NCBI RefSeq assembly: GCF_900187045.1
Contig: NZ_LT906453.1
Span: forward strand, 1,426,001-1,490,000
Length of the DNA: 64,000 bases
Direction: 5' to 3'
Source: Dermatophilus congolensis
GTDB lineage: Bacteria > Actinomycetota > Actinomycetes > Actinomycetales > Dermatophilaceae
A program made the translations under genes and the position numbers. This document shows, one piece after another, positions 53,276 to 63,310 of the stretch. The notes under the pieces were generated by a model that was not told the origin of the DNA, ran no database searches, and saw only the letters and a program-made list of their open reading frames with translations. The stretch's first letter is position 1; each line of letters begins with the position of its first letter.

Positions 53276-54655
53276 ATGGCAGATTTCGACCTTGCGATCA
53301 TTGGTGCTGGTTCGGGTAACAGCCTTGTCACGGACGACTTCGCAGATGCGAAGGTGGCTGTGGTGGAGCGTCACCTGTTTGGTGGTACGTGTCTGAATGT
53401 GGGGTGTATCCCTACGAAGATGTTTGTTTATGCGGCGGAGGTCGCGGAGACAGCTCGGTCAGCTGCGCGCTATGGGGTGGATGCGCATGTGGATGGTGTG
53501 CGGTGGCGGGATATCCGGGATCGGGTTTTTGGTCGGATTGATCCAATTGAGGAGGGTGGCCGGAAGTATCGGGTAGAGGGCGAGAACACGACTGCGTTTT
53601 TGGGTAGTGCGCGGTTTGTGGGTGATCGTCGTTTGCGGGTGGAGCTGAATGAGGGTGGTTTTAGTGAGTTCACTGCTGATCAGGTGGTGATTGCTGCGGG
53701 GGCTCGTCCTCGGGTTCCGTCGGTGATCGCTGATTCGGGGGTGCCTTTCCAGACTTCGGATTCAGTGATGCGTATTGATGAGTTGCCTTCCCGGATTGTG
53801 ATCATGGGTGGTGGGGTTATTGCTGCCGAGTTTGCGCATGTGTTTTCTGCTTTGGGTGTGCAGGTGGAGGTGGTGATTCGTGGTCCGCGGATGTTGCGTG
53901 CGTTTGATGAGGAGTTGTCGCAGCGTTTCACTGAGTCGGTTAAGACGCGCTGGAAGGTGCATGCAGGGGTGGATGTGGTTGCTGCGCATTCGACGTCTGC
54001 TGGTGGGGTGGTGTTGACGTTGGATAGTGGTGGCGAAGTTGCTGGCGACATGTTGTTGGTTGCTACGGGCAGGGTTCCGAATTCGGAAGATTTGGATGCT
54101 GCTGCTGGTGGGGTGGAGTTGCGTTCAGATGGTCGGGTGCGGGTGGATGAGTTCGGGCGTACTAGTGCTGAAGGTGTGTGGGCGTTGGGGGATATTTCTT
54201 CGCCCTTCCAGTTGAAGCATGTGGCTAATGCGGAGGCGAGGGCGGTGGCGCATAACCTCACTCATCCGCAGGATTTGCGGTCGATGCCGCATGAGGTGGT
54301 TCCGGCGGCGGTGTTTTCTGACCCGCAGGTGGCGTCGGTGGGTGCATCTGAGGATGAGTTGCGTTCGGCTGGGGTTCGGTATGTGTCGAAGGTGCAGTCG
54401 TTTGGTGATACGGCGTATGGGTGGGCTTTGGAGGATTCTGAGTCGTTTTTCAAAGTGCTTGCGGATCCGGCATCGGGGCGGATTTTGGGTGCGCACAGTA
54501 TGGGGCCGCATTCGTCTACGTTGATTCAGCCGGTTGTGATGGCGATGTCGTTGGGGTTGGATGCGCGGCGTGTGGCGCGTGATCAGTATTGGATTCATCC
54601 GGCGTTGGCTGAGGTTGTGGAGAATGCGCTATTGGGCTTGGAGTTTGATAAGTAG
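53276..54655 (+). CDS. mtr: mycothione reductase
   Basis: NADPH-dependent flavoprotein that reduces mycothiol disulfide, the actinobacterial counterpart of glutathione reductase. The 459-residue protein has the FAD motif IIGAGSGNSL, the redox-active pair Cys39/Cys44 in GGTCLNVGCIPTKMF, the NADPH-binding IMGGGVIAAEFAHVFSALG and the C-terminal His-Glu in QYWIHPALAEVVENAL. The GSGN variant near the start is characteristic of Mtr compared with other disulfide reductases. It implies that the host makes mycothiol. A strong terminator follows. Confidence 0.94.
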   Translation: MADFDLAIIGAGSGNSLVTDDFADAKVAVVERHLFGGTCLNVGCIPTKMFVYAAEVAETARSAARYGVDAHVDGVRWRDIRDRVFGRIDPIEEGGRKYRVEGENTTAFLGSARFVGDRRLRVELNEGGFSEFTADQVVIAAGARPRVPSVIADSGVPFQTSDSVMRIDELPSRIVIMGGGVIAAEFAHVFSALGVQVEVVIRGPRMLRAFDEELSQRFTESVKTRWKVHAGVDVVAAHSTSAGGVVLTLDSGGEVAGDMLLVATGRVPNSEDLDAAAGGVELRSDGRVRVDEFGRTSAEGVWALGDISSPFQLKHVANAEARAVAHNLTHPQDLRSMPHEVVPAAVFSDPQVASVGASEDELRSAGVRYVSKVQSFGDTAYGWALEDSESFFKVLADPASGRILGAHSMGPHSSTLIQPVVMAMSLGLDARRVARDQYWIHPALAEVVENALLGLEFDK

Positions 54656-54672
54656 CGGATAGTAGCTTCAAA

Positions 54673-54719
54673 TAATCACCCGAATTGATCACTTGCTCAA
54701 TTCGGGTGATTAATTTTTT
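54673..54719 (+). terminator. strong intrinsic terminator after mtr
   Basis: A 16-bp perfect stem (54673-54688 with 54697-54712), an 8-base loop and a run of six T (54714-54719). Confidence 0.93.
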
Positions 54720-54963
54720 AAGCATTTTTGGTAGTGGTGTCGCGCTTTAAACGGTTAAAAATAGTGAGATAGTTGAATTGCCTGGGGGTAAAAGCCGGTG
54801 GGGGAGTTGTGAATGTGGCCGGCCTTGGGTATCCGGGCGTGACGGGTCCCCTTATTGCCCTTCGTTGATGCGCAGGGATGTTTAGTAACTGGTGGCCGCC
54901 GTCACTGGTTTGCGCTCAATGCTCGAACGGTATTGAGTGCATCTTCGATAAGAAAGGCCACCC
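54720..54963 (+). other. upstream region of the adhesin-sortase unit
   Basis: These 244 bases hold no gene I can support. They start A/T-rich and include CTCAAT/ATTGAG (54915-54920, 54932-54937), a small inverted repeat just before the AAGAAAGG ribosome site of the adhesin-like gene. No convincing promoter pair was found. Confidence 0.5.
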
Positions 54964-56364
54964 ATGATTTCGCGGGCTCTGTCTCCTCGCTTCCCGTTTT
55001 TTCTCCTTGCGGGCGCTGTGGGCGCGAGCGTTTTTGCTGCTTCTGTTATGTTTCAGGGCGCTGCGTATGCGGCCGTGATTGATGATGCTGTTAAGCGAAT
55101 TGAAGTTGTGGAATCTTCTGCTTCCCCTGGAAGTGGCGTCACGGTTGTTGTGGACTGGGCGGTTCCGGATGGGGCGCGGCATGGCGATACGTTCACGCTT
55201 ACGTTGCCGACCATGCTGGTAGCGGATGTTCTTGATGATGTTCATCGGGATGTGAAGGCCCCTGATGGTGCAGTGGTGGCGCGTTATGAAGTTCATGGTC
55301 AAACTGTCAATTTCACAATGACAGAGTTTGCTGATGAGTATGTGGGTGTACATGGAACGGCGCGTTTCGGTGTGCGTTTATCACGTTCTGTTGAGCCCGG
55401 AAGCAATAGTGCACTTGTTTTTCTTGTGAATGGTGTTGCTTTTTCTCATCAGGATGAGATTGTTGCTGTCGCCCCGCCTGTTAAAGATGATTATTCAGGG
55501 GCGGCGACTAAGTGGCAGACCTGGAAGGCTGTTGGGGAAGATAAGCGAGGCCGGATTCAATGGGGGATCACTGGCCCTAGGGTGCCGCATGGAATGGTGA
55601 CAGCTTCGTATCGGATTGTTGATGAGGCTGGTCCAGGGAAAGCTATTGATTGTTCGTCGCTGACGTTGTGGTCTGGGTCAGCGAATGAGGCGGGGGTCCT
55701 CAAAGATGCCAGGTGGGTGCCGGTAAATCTGTATGCGAAGTCTTGTGATGAGAAGTCGGCTAGCGCAGTTGTGACTCCGGATGCGAGTTTGTTTGGCCGT
55801 GTCTTGATGTTGATGGGTGGTTCGCGAGTAACGGATCGGACTTTGAGTGCATATCGGAACAGTGGCTACGTCAGCGTGTGGGATACCGCCCCGCTGCGTG
55901 TGAGTGACACCCTGCTGGTGGAGGCCACGGGGGAAGGGACTGGCACGCCAGCTGCGGTTCCTTCGGTAACTATCACCAACCCGGCGATCCCGCCTGCTGT
56001 GACGGTCACGGTTCCACCTACCCCGCCCACGGTGACGGTGACACCTATTGATCCCAACCCGCAAGAGCGTCCTTCGACACCTTCAACGGGCCCGACAACG
56101 GGTGCTCCTGTGAAGCCTATTCAGAATCCACAGGCTTCAGTGACTCCTTCATTGCCTAGCTCGTCCACCTCAAAACCAACGGTGATTTCAGTTGTTAATC
56201 GTGGGGTTTCGCAAACGGATGCTTCGCCTTCACGCATTGAGACTGGGCAGCCTGGCGATGGCCCGAATGTGCCGATGCTGGCTGCAGGTGGGGTGTTGGT
56301 TGCTAGCTCAGTTGGTGTGTTAGCAGCGGCGTTGCGTTCGATGGTGCGTCGTCGGCGTATCTGA
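54964..56364 (+). CDS. secreted, cell-wall-anchored adhesin-like protein with Ig-like domains
   Basis: A 466-residue surface protein. Residues 1-37 are a signal peptide (FFLLAGAVGASVFAASVMF, cleavage near AYA). About residues 40-170 resemble the N2 Ig-like domain of SdrG/ClfA-type adhesins (GDTFTLTLP, ARYEVHGQTVNFTMTEF, GTARFGVRLSRSV); 180-320 may be the N3 domain. A Pro/Thr-rich stalk (about 325-420) follows. The C-terminus has IETGQ (425-429) in the place of an LPxTG-type sorting signal, then a hydrophobic stretch and RRRR. A sortase gene lies eight bases downstream, so the two probably act together. The ligand is unknown. Confidence 0.8.
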   Translation: MISRALSPRFPFFLLAGAVGASVFAASVMFQGAAYAAVIDDAVKRIEVVESSASPGSGVTVVVDWAVPDGARHGDTFTLTLPTMLVADVLDDVHRDVKAPDGAVVARYEVHGQTVNFTMTEFADEYVGVHGTARFGVRLSRSVEPGSNSALVFLVNGVAFSHQDEIVAVAPPVKDDYSGAATKWQTWKAVGEDKRGRIQWGITGPRVPHGMVTASYRIVDEAGPGKAIDCSSLTLWSGSANEAGVLKDARWVPVNLYAKSCDEKSASAVVTPDASLFGRVLMLMGGSRVTDRTLSAYRNSGYVSVWDTAPLRVSDTLLVEATGEGTGTPAAVPSVTITNPAIPPAVTVTVPPTPPTVTVTPIDPNPQERPSTPSTGPTTGAPVKPIQNPQASVTPSLPSSSTSKPTVISVVNRGVSQTDASPSRIETGQPGDGPNVPMLAAGGVLVASSVGVLAAALRSMVRRRRI

Positions 56365-56372
56365 TTAAGAAA

Positions 56373-57056
56373 ATGAGCACGAAGCTTCCTGATGCAGGGG
56401 TGGGGCGGATACGTAATTTTCTTGTGGCTAGCGGTGCGGTAGGTGGCGTGGTGATGGGGGTTTTGTTGCTTTGGGGAGGGTTGAAAGGTTCTCCTCCGGA
56501 TGCGGCGCCACTGCCTGACCATACGTTTTCTCTCGCGGCCGAAGATGCTCGTCGTCTTACTGATGTGCGGCACGATGCGCGAGCAACTGGGGTGCATCGG
56601 CTCTCAACAATTTCTCCGTCTCGGGTTGTTATTCCCTCGTTGGGGGTGGATGCGCCGGTAGTGGATGTGTCTGTGCATGCAGGAGAGCTTGTTGTTCCTG
56701 GTGATGTGAAAGTGGTTGGGCGCTGGGGTGCCGGTGCAGCATTGGGGGCGGATCAGGGAGGCACTCTTCTTGCTGGGCATGTTGATGTCAGGGGGGACTT
56801 GGGTGCGTTGCATCAGCTTTCGCGTATTGAGCCGGGCGCTGAGGTGTATACGAGTGATGCTGTTGGGCGAGTGCAGTTTTGGACTGTGACTTCTTTGATT
56901 GTTCGCGCGAAAGACCGTTTGCCTTCGTGGCAGGCTAGCGGTCCGCGTCGTCTGATTCTTGTCACCTGCGGGGGGCCGGTTGAACGCAGGGAGGGGCGCT
57001 GGAGTTATCGCGACAATGTTCTTGTGACGGCTGTTCCTGCGGCCGTAAAGCGCTGA
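56373..57056 (+). CDS. class F sortase
   Basis: Membrane-anchored transpeptidase that would attach the preceding protein to the cell wall. The 227-residue protein has one N-terminal transmembrane helix (about 14-36), then a beta-barrel core. The catalytic residues are His136 (LLAGHVDVRG), Cys199 (LVTCGGP) and Arg213 (SYRDNVLVTA). The TCGG motif and the VIPSLGVDAPV start mark the actinobacterial class F. It is co-transcribed with the adhesin-like gene. Confidence 0.9.
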   Translation: MSTKLPDAGVGRIRNFLVASGAVGGVVMGVLLLWGGLKGSPPDAAPLPDHTFSLAAEDARRLTDVRHDARATGVHRLSTISPSRVVIPSLGVDAPVVDVSVHAGELVVPGDVKVVGRWGAGAALGADQGGTLLAGHVDVRGDLGALHQLSRIEPGAEVYTSDAVGRVQFWTVTSLIVRAKDRLPSWQASGPRRLILVTCGGPVERREGRWSYRDNVLVTAVPAAVKR

Positions 57057-57302
57057 TGTGTTGGTTCTATGGAAATCCCCAGCGTCCTTATTGTGCGGAC
57101 GCGGGTAGAATGCTTTGCGGAGGTCGGCGTGTGTTCGGCCTGTGAAGCCGCGTGGAACGCGGTTCGTCTTGCAGGGGAGCCCCCCGAGCTTATTGATCGT
57201 GTCTGCTTTTGCGGGCGCGTATCCGTCGACCGTGACCGGCCGTCAAGGCCGCACCCATCGGCGTCTGTGCACCAATTGCGTTTATCAACGAAAGAGGAAT
57301 TC

Positions 57303-58754
<1,452 letters not shown>

Positions 58755-58774
58755 TTGTCGGTAGATTCTGTTTT

Positions 58775-58818
58775 CGGGTGATCCGTGTGTCCACGATCGT
58801 GGACACACGGATCACCCG
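58775..58818. terminator. 44-base perfect palindrome after ahcY
   Basis: Bases 58775-58796 and 58797-58818 are exact reverse complements with no spacer. A TTTT lies before it on the plus strand and none after, so it could terminate transcription from the left or be a protein-binding site upstream of mtrA. Confidence 0.6.
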
Positions 58819-58975
58819 TAGCGGGGTGGAAGTGTGCGCGCCTGGCGCAGTGATTTTCGGGCTGCGGGTAGCATGGCGGCGTTGTGAGAGCCGGTGGGGT
58901 GTGTGTCCTATGTGGTGCAGGACCCGCGGTTTTGGCAAGTGGCATGTGCGCTTGTGTCGTTTCTGAGGAGGTCCT

Positions 58976-59653
58976 GTGAAAGCTCACGTCCTGGTCGTGG
59001 ATGACGATCTTGCGCTAGCTGAAATGCTTGGGTTGGTGCTGCAGAACGAGGGTTTTCATGTGACCCATTGCCCTGATGGTGTTTCAGGGTTGAAGGCGGC
59101 GCGTGAGCTGAAGCCGGATCTGGTGTTGTTGGACGTCATGATGCCGGGGATGGATGGCATCGAGGTGGCTAAGCAGCTTCGGGCCGAGTCTGGGGTGCCA
59201 ATCGTGATGTTGTCTGCGCGCTCGGACACGATTGATGTTGTGGTGGGTCTGGAATCTGGTGCAGATGACTATGTGGTCAAGCCGTTTAAGCCCCAGGAAT
59301 TGACTGCTCGTGTGCGGGCGCGGCTGCGTCGCGGTACGGATACCAATCCTGAAACGTTGCGTATTGGTGATGTGGTTATCGATGTGGCTGGTCACTCGGT
59401 GACAAAGAATGGTCAGGTCGTTCAGCTGACGCCGTTGGAGTTTGATTTGTTGGTGGCGTTGGCGCGTAAACCGTGGCAGGCGTTTAGCCGGGATGTGCTG
59501 TTGGAGCAGGTATGGGGTTACCGGCATGCCGGAGATGCGCGGTTGGTGAATGTTCACGTGCAGCGGCTGCGGGGCAAGATTGAGGATGATCCGGAACACC
59601 CGAAGATTGTGGTGACGGTGCGTGGCGTGGGGTACAAGGCGGGGACGAACTGA
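58976..59653 (+). CDS. mtrA: two-component response regulator MtrA
   Basis: OmpR/PhoB-type regulator controlling cell wall and replication genes in actinobacteria. The 225-residue protein has a receiver domain with Asp53 (LVLLDVMMPGMDG) and Lys in DDYVVKPFKPQEL. A winged-helix domain follows (FDLLVALARKPWQAFSRDVLLEQVWGY, ending VTVRGVGYK). GTG 58976 follows GAGGAGGT. mtrB begins five bases after its stop. Confidence 0.94.
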   Translation: MKAHVLVVDDDLALAEMLGLVLQNEGFHVTHCPDGVSGLKAARELKPDLVLLDVMMPGMDGIEVAKQLRAESGVPIVMLSARSDTIDVVVGLESGADDYVVKPFKPQELTARVRARLRRGTDTNPETLRIGDVVIDVAGHSVTKNGQVVQLTPLEFDLLVALARKPWQAFSRDVLLEQVWGYRHAGDARLVNVHVQRLRGKIEDDPEHPKIVVTVRGVGYKAGTN

Positions 59654-59657
59654 GCCG

Positions 59658-61472
59658 ATGCCAGATGACGTCGTGAGGTCTGCGCCGATGGATGGGGTGG
59701 CCTCCGTCGAGGTGGGGGAGGCTGTTCCTCCCGGCGGTGAAGAGGCGCTGGTTGCCTCGAGTCCTGTTTCTCAGGTGCAGGAACATCGTGGTTGGAAGCA
59801 GCGCGTGAAGTCGGGGTGGAGGAACGCTCGGGCAGAGCTTGCTAAACGGTGGCGGACAAGTCTTCAGTTTCGCACCGTTGTAATCACGGTTGTTTTGGGT
59901 GCCGTGATTACGGTGTTGTTGCAGTCGTTTTCGTATAGCCGAACGGCGGCGGCGCTGGTAGAGGGCAAAGTGGAGGCTTCGAAAGAGGATGCTGCTTATC
60001 GGGCTTCGGGTGTGCAGAGAAATTTGGATGCCACGGATCGTTCGGATGCTGAGTCGATCCGGCAGTTGACGTATGACTTGATGCAGCAGCAAACGTCGCA
60101 GGCTCCTGATCAGGCTCGTGAGGTGATTTTGACGCACGGGCCGAAGAAGTCGCCGGGCAGTATCCCGACGATGTGGACGGCTTTTGGCCCGGAGGTGTTG
60201 CCGCAGGCGTTGCGTGAGGCGGTAGTGGAGGATCCAGGCCACCAACAGGTGCAGATTGTGCCGGTTCGGGGGCATGACGGGTCTGAAGCTCAGGCGGTGG
60301 TTGTGGGGCAGCAGATCCAGATTCCAGATTCGGATGCGCACGAGTTGTATTTCGTGTATCCGATGGAACGTGAAGCCTCGACGATGGATTTGATGCTGCG
60401 TACGTATTTGTTGGGTGGTGTGCTGCTGACGGGGCTGATTGCTTTGGTGTCGTTGGCTGTGACGCGGTTGGTGGTGGATCCGGTGCGTGAAGCTGCCCAG
60501 GTGGCGGAGCGGCTGGCCAACGGTCGGTTGGATGAGCGGATGCAGTTGCGTGGCGAGGATGATCTGGCGCGGCTTTCGGGGGCGTTTAACCGGATGGCTG
60601 ATAATTTGCAGAGCCAGATTCGTCGGTTGGAGGAGCTGTCGCAGGTTCAGCAGCGGTTTGTTTCGGATGTGAGTCATGAGTTGCGTACGCCGTTGACGAC
60701 TATTCAGATGGCTAGCGAGATGCTTTTTGCGGATCGGGATGCGTATTCGCCTACGAGTCGGCGCTCTGCTGAGCTGCTGCATGGTGAGGTGGAGCGGTTT
60801 GATGAGATGTTGTCGGGGTTGTTGGAGATCAGCCGTCATGATGCTGGGTCGGTGGTGTTGGAGACGGACAAGCATGATGTGGTGGCTGTAGTTCAGCGGG
60901 TGATTTCGGCAGCGACCACGTTGGCTGAGACCAAGGGCAGTGAGGTCACGGTTGTTGAGCTGACGCCGGGGCCATTTGTGGCTGAGATCGATCCGCGTCG
61001 TATTGAGCGGATTCTGCGCAATCTTTTGGTGAATGCGTTGGAGCATGGGCAGGGTGAGCCGGTGCAGATTGAGGTGGGCGCAAACGAGGAAGCCGTCGCT
61101 GTTGCGGTTCGTGACCATGGGATTGGTTTGGAGCCGGGGCAGTCTTCGTTGGTGTTTAACCGTTTTTGGCGGGCTGATCCGGCGCGGACTCGCACCACCG
61201 GTGGTACCGGTTTGGGGCTAGCGATTGCTTTGGAGGATGCGCGTTTGCATCGGGGTTTGTTGCAGGCGTGGGGTGTTCCCGGGGAGGGCAGTAGGTTCAG
61301 GTTGATTGTGCCTAAGGATGAAACGGTGTCGATTAGTGAGCCACCTATTCCGTTGGCTGATGGTGAGGGCGTGACCAGCCATCACGACACGGGGACGTTG
61401 CCGGTGATTGATGGGGTGGTGCCGGGAGCCACGGTTGTGCCGGTGGATTCAGATTCTCAGGGGCAGGTGTGA
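59658..61472 (+). CDS. mtrB: sensor histidine kinase MtrB
   Basis: Partner kinase of MtrA. The 604-residue protein has a long cytoplasmic N-terminus, a first transmembrane helix (about 73-90), an extracellular domain, a second helix (about 250-270) and a HAMP domain. His340 is in SDVSHELRTPLTTI, and the ATPase motifs are LLVNALEHG and DHGIGLEPGQ with GGTGLGLAIA. The C-terminal 60 residues are an acidic, low-complexity tail. ATG 59658 gives the normal length. The stop overlaps the lpqB GTG. Confidence 0.94.
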   Translation: MPDDVVRSAPMDGVASVEVGEAVPPGGEEALVASSPVSQVQEHRGWKQRVKSGWRNARAELAKRWRTSLQFRTVVITVVLGAVITVLLQSFSYSRTAAALVEGKVEASKEDAAYRASGVQRNLDATDRSDAESIRQLTYDLMQQQTSQAPDQAREVILTHGPKKSPGSIPTMWTAFGPEVLPQALREAVVEDPGHQQVQIVPVRGHDGSEAQAVVVGQQIQIPDSDAHELYFVYPMEREASTMDLMLRTYLLGGVLLTGLIALVSLAVTRLVVDPVREAAQVAERLANGRLDERMQLRGEDDLARLSGAFNRMADNLQSQIRRLEELSQVQQRFVSDVSHELRTPLTTIQMASEMLFADRDAYSPTSRRSAELLHGEVERFDEMLSGLLEISRHDAGSVVLETDKHDVVAVVQRVISAATTLAETKGSEVTVVELTPGPFVAEIDPRRIERILRNLLVNALEHGQGEPVQIEVGANEEAVAVAVRDHGIGLEPGQSSLVFNRFWRADPARTRTTGGTGLGLAIALEDARLHRGLLQAWGVPGEGSRFRLIVPKDETVSISEPPIPLADGEGVTSHHDTGTLPVIDGVVPGATVVPVDSDSQGQV

Positions 61473-63226
61473 GGTCGCGGCGCTGGTTGGGTGTTGCGGG
61501 GATAGTGGTCTCGCTGTCGTTGGTGGCAGCGTGTGGTTTGCCGAGCTCGGGAAAGGTGGAGCAGGGGCTGGCGGTGCAGGATCGGCCGCCGCCGCCGATC
61601 AAGCTGCAGTTTGAGGCTCCGCGGGCAGGGGCCTCTCAGGAGGAGATTGTTCGGGGTTTTTTGGCGGCGCAGTGGTCGGCTGACGATGATTACCGGGCGG
61701 CTCGGGCGTATCTGACTAAAGCTGTCTCTGAGAAGTGGGCACCTGATTCGGTGGTGGTGCATCCGACGGGGATGCGGCCGCAGACCGTGAAGTCGAAAGA
61801 CGGCAGTTCGGTGACGGTGACGGTTGTTGAGATAGGGGTGCTGGATTCGGATGGCCGTTTCCATGCGTCGACAGCTGGGACAACGCGGGAGGTGGAGATT
61901 TCGCTGGCCAAGGTGGATGGTGAGTGGCGTATTTCTTCGTTGCCTAAGGGTTTTGGCCTGTGGCTCTCTGAGTTCTATTTCGATTCGACGTATCGTCCGT
62001 TTCAGGTGTCGTATGGCTCGACGATGGGTAGCACGTTGGTGCCGGATTGGCGTCGTTTTGCGGTGGGTCCTGGGTTGACGACGTCGTTGGCGCGGGCGCT
62101 GTTGGGGCCGGTTCCTTCGCATTTGGCTGGTGCGGTGCGTAGTGGTTTTCCGTCGGGGACGACGTTGGCTGTGGATGCGGTTCCGGTGGGTAATGGTGTG
62201 GCCACGATGGATTTGACTGGTCGGGCCTTGGCGATGAATTCCTCTGAACGTCATACGGCGTGGGCGCAGACGTTGCGGACGATGCGCCAGGCAGGGACTG
62301 TTGATCGGGTGGCGATGACGGCGGAGGGGCGGCCGCTGGAAGTGATGGGTTTGGGTTCGTTGCCCGAACGGGTGGGGGATGTGGGGTATTCGGGGGCGCC
62401 TGCGCGTTCTCCGGTGGTGGTACGTCGTGTGGGTGATGTGTTGACGCCGTTGTCGTCGGCGTCTTTTCCTGCGGAGGTGGGTAAGGCGGCGTTGCCTGCG
62501 TTGCCGAAGGTGCCAGAGGAGTGGTCGCGTGCGGCGATTTCTTTGGATTTGCGTGATGTGATGGCTGCTAATGAGTCGGGTACTGCGTTGGTTCGGTGGG
62601 TGGATGGGCAGCGTGCGTCGGTGCAGAGTCCTGGTTCGGGAATGAGCGCGCCGGCTTATGACGTGATGGGGCATGTGTGGCTGGGGGGCCAGGATGCCAA
62701 GAGTGAGGGGGCGGTGTGGGTCTTCCACCGGGTGGGGGACGCGGGGGCGGTTTCTGAGCCGCGTCCGGTGCGGGTTTCAGCGCCGTGGTTGCATGATCGG
62801 CGGGTGATTGATGTGAGACCTTCTCCGGAGGGGCATCGGGTGGTGGTGTTGAGTAAGGATGCTGCTGGGGCGATGCATGTGGATGTTTCTGGGGTGGTGT
62901 CGTCTTCGGGTGTACCTTCAGCTTTGCCTGAGCCGTTGGCGGTTGCGCAGGATGTGGTGGATGCGACGTCGGTGATGTGGGTAAATGACAGTACGTTGGC
63001 GTTTGTGGGCTCGCGTAATGCGGGGCAGCCGTTGGTGCCTTTGGTGGCGCCATTGGCGGGGGTGACGCAGGAGTATTCGGGTGTGGCTGGTGTTTCGAGG
63101 TTGATTTCGATGGGTGGTGAGCGTGGTTTGGTGGGGGTGGATCAGGCCAATCAGGTGCTGCGTAAGGTGGGTAGCCGGTGGCAGCGGATTGGTACGGCTT
63201 CGGATTTGTTGGTTCCTGCTCGCTAG
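61469..63226 (+). CDS. lpqB: lipoprotein LpqB, MtrAB-associated
   Basis: A 585-residue lipoprotein that interacts with the extracellular domain of MtrB. The signal peptide ends with the lipobox LVAAC at Cys22. The N-terminal conserved region (GASQEEIVRGFLAAQWSADDDY) and the GerMN-like domain (about 200-310) precede a C-terminal beta-propeller-like region. Starts at GTG 61469 within the mtrB stop, so the three genes form one unit. Loss in relatives affects division and antibiotic sensitivity. Confidence 0.94.
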   Translation: MRSRRWLGVAGIVVSLSLVAACGLPSSGKVEQGLAVQDRPPPPIKLQFEAPRAGASQEEIVRGFLAAQWSADDDYRAARAYLTKAVSEKWAPDSVVVHPTGMRPQTVKSKDGSSVTVTVVEIGVLDSDGRFHASTAGTTREVEISLAKVDGEWRISSLPKGFGLWLSEFYFDSTYRPFQVSYGSTMGSTLVPDWRRFAVGPGLTTSLARALLGPVPSHLAGAVRSGFPSGTTLAVDAVPVGNGVATMDLTGRALAMNSSERHTAWAQTLRTMRQAGTVDRVAMTAEGRPLEVMGLGSLPERVGDVGYSGAPARSPVVVRRVGDVLTPLSSASFPAEVGKAALPALPKVPEEWSRAAISLDLRDVMAANESGTALVRWVDGQRASVQSPGSGMSAPAYDVMGHVWLGGQDAKSEGAVWVFHRVGDAGAVSEPRPVRVSAPWLHDRRVIDVRPSPEGHRVVVLSKDAAGAMHVDVSGVVSSSGVPSALPEPLAVAQDVVDATSVMWVNDSTLAFVGSRNAGQPLVPLVAPLAGVTQEYSGVAGVSRLISMGGERGLVGVDQANQVLRKVGSRWQRIGTASDLLVPAR

Positions 63227-63310
63227 GGCGTTGTCCGCAACCGTGGTGGTGTTGGTTCGGTGGTGGGGATAACCCGCTTTGGGGTGGGTGGGGTGGTTGA
63301 GGCTGTGGGG

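Noticed and set aside
57057-57302. SAH riboswitch upstream of ahcY
   Set aside because: The GAGGAGCGCUGC-type core is missing; a CCGCG/CGCGG stem-loop is present but does not match.
59484-61118. 544-codon open frame antisense to mtrA/mtrB
   Set aside because: Arg/His/Pro-rich translation typical of the complement of a G/T-rich gene; no motifs.
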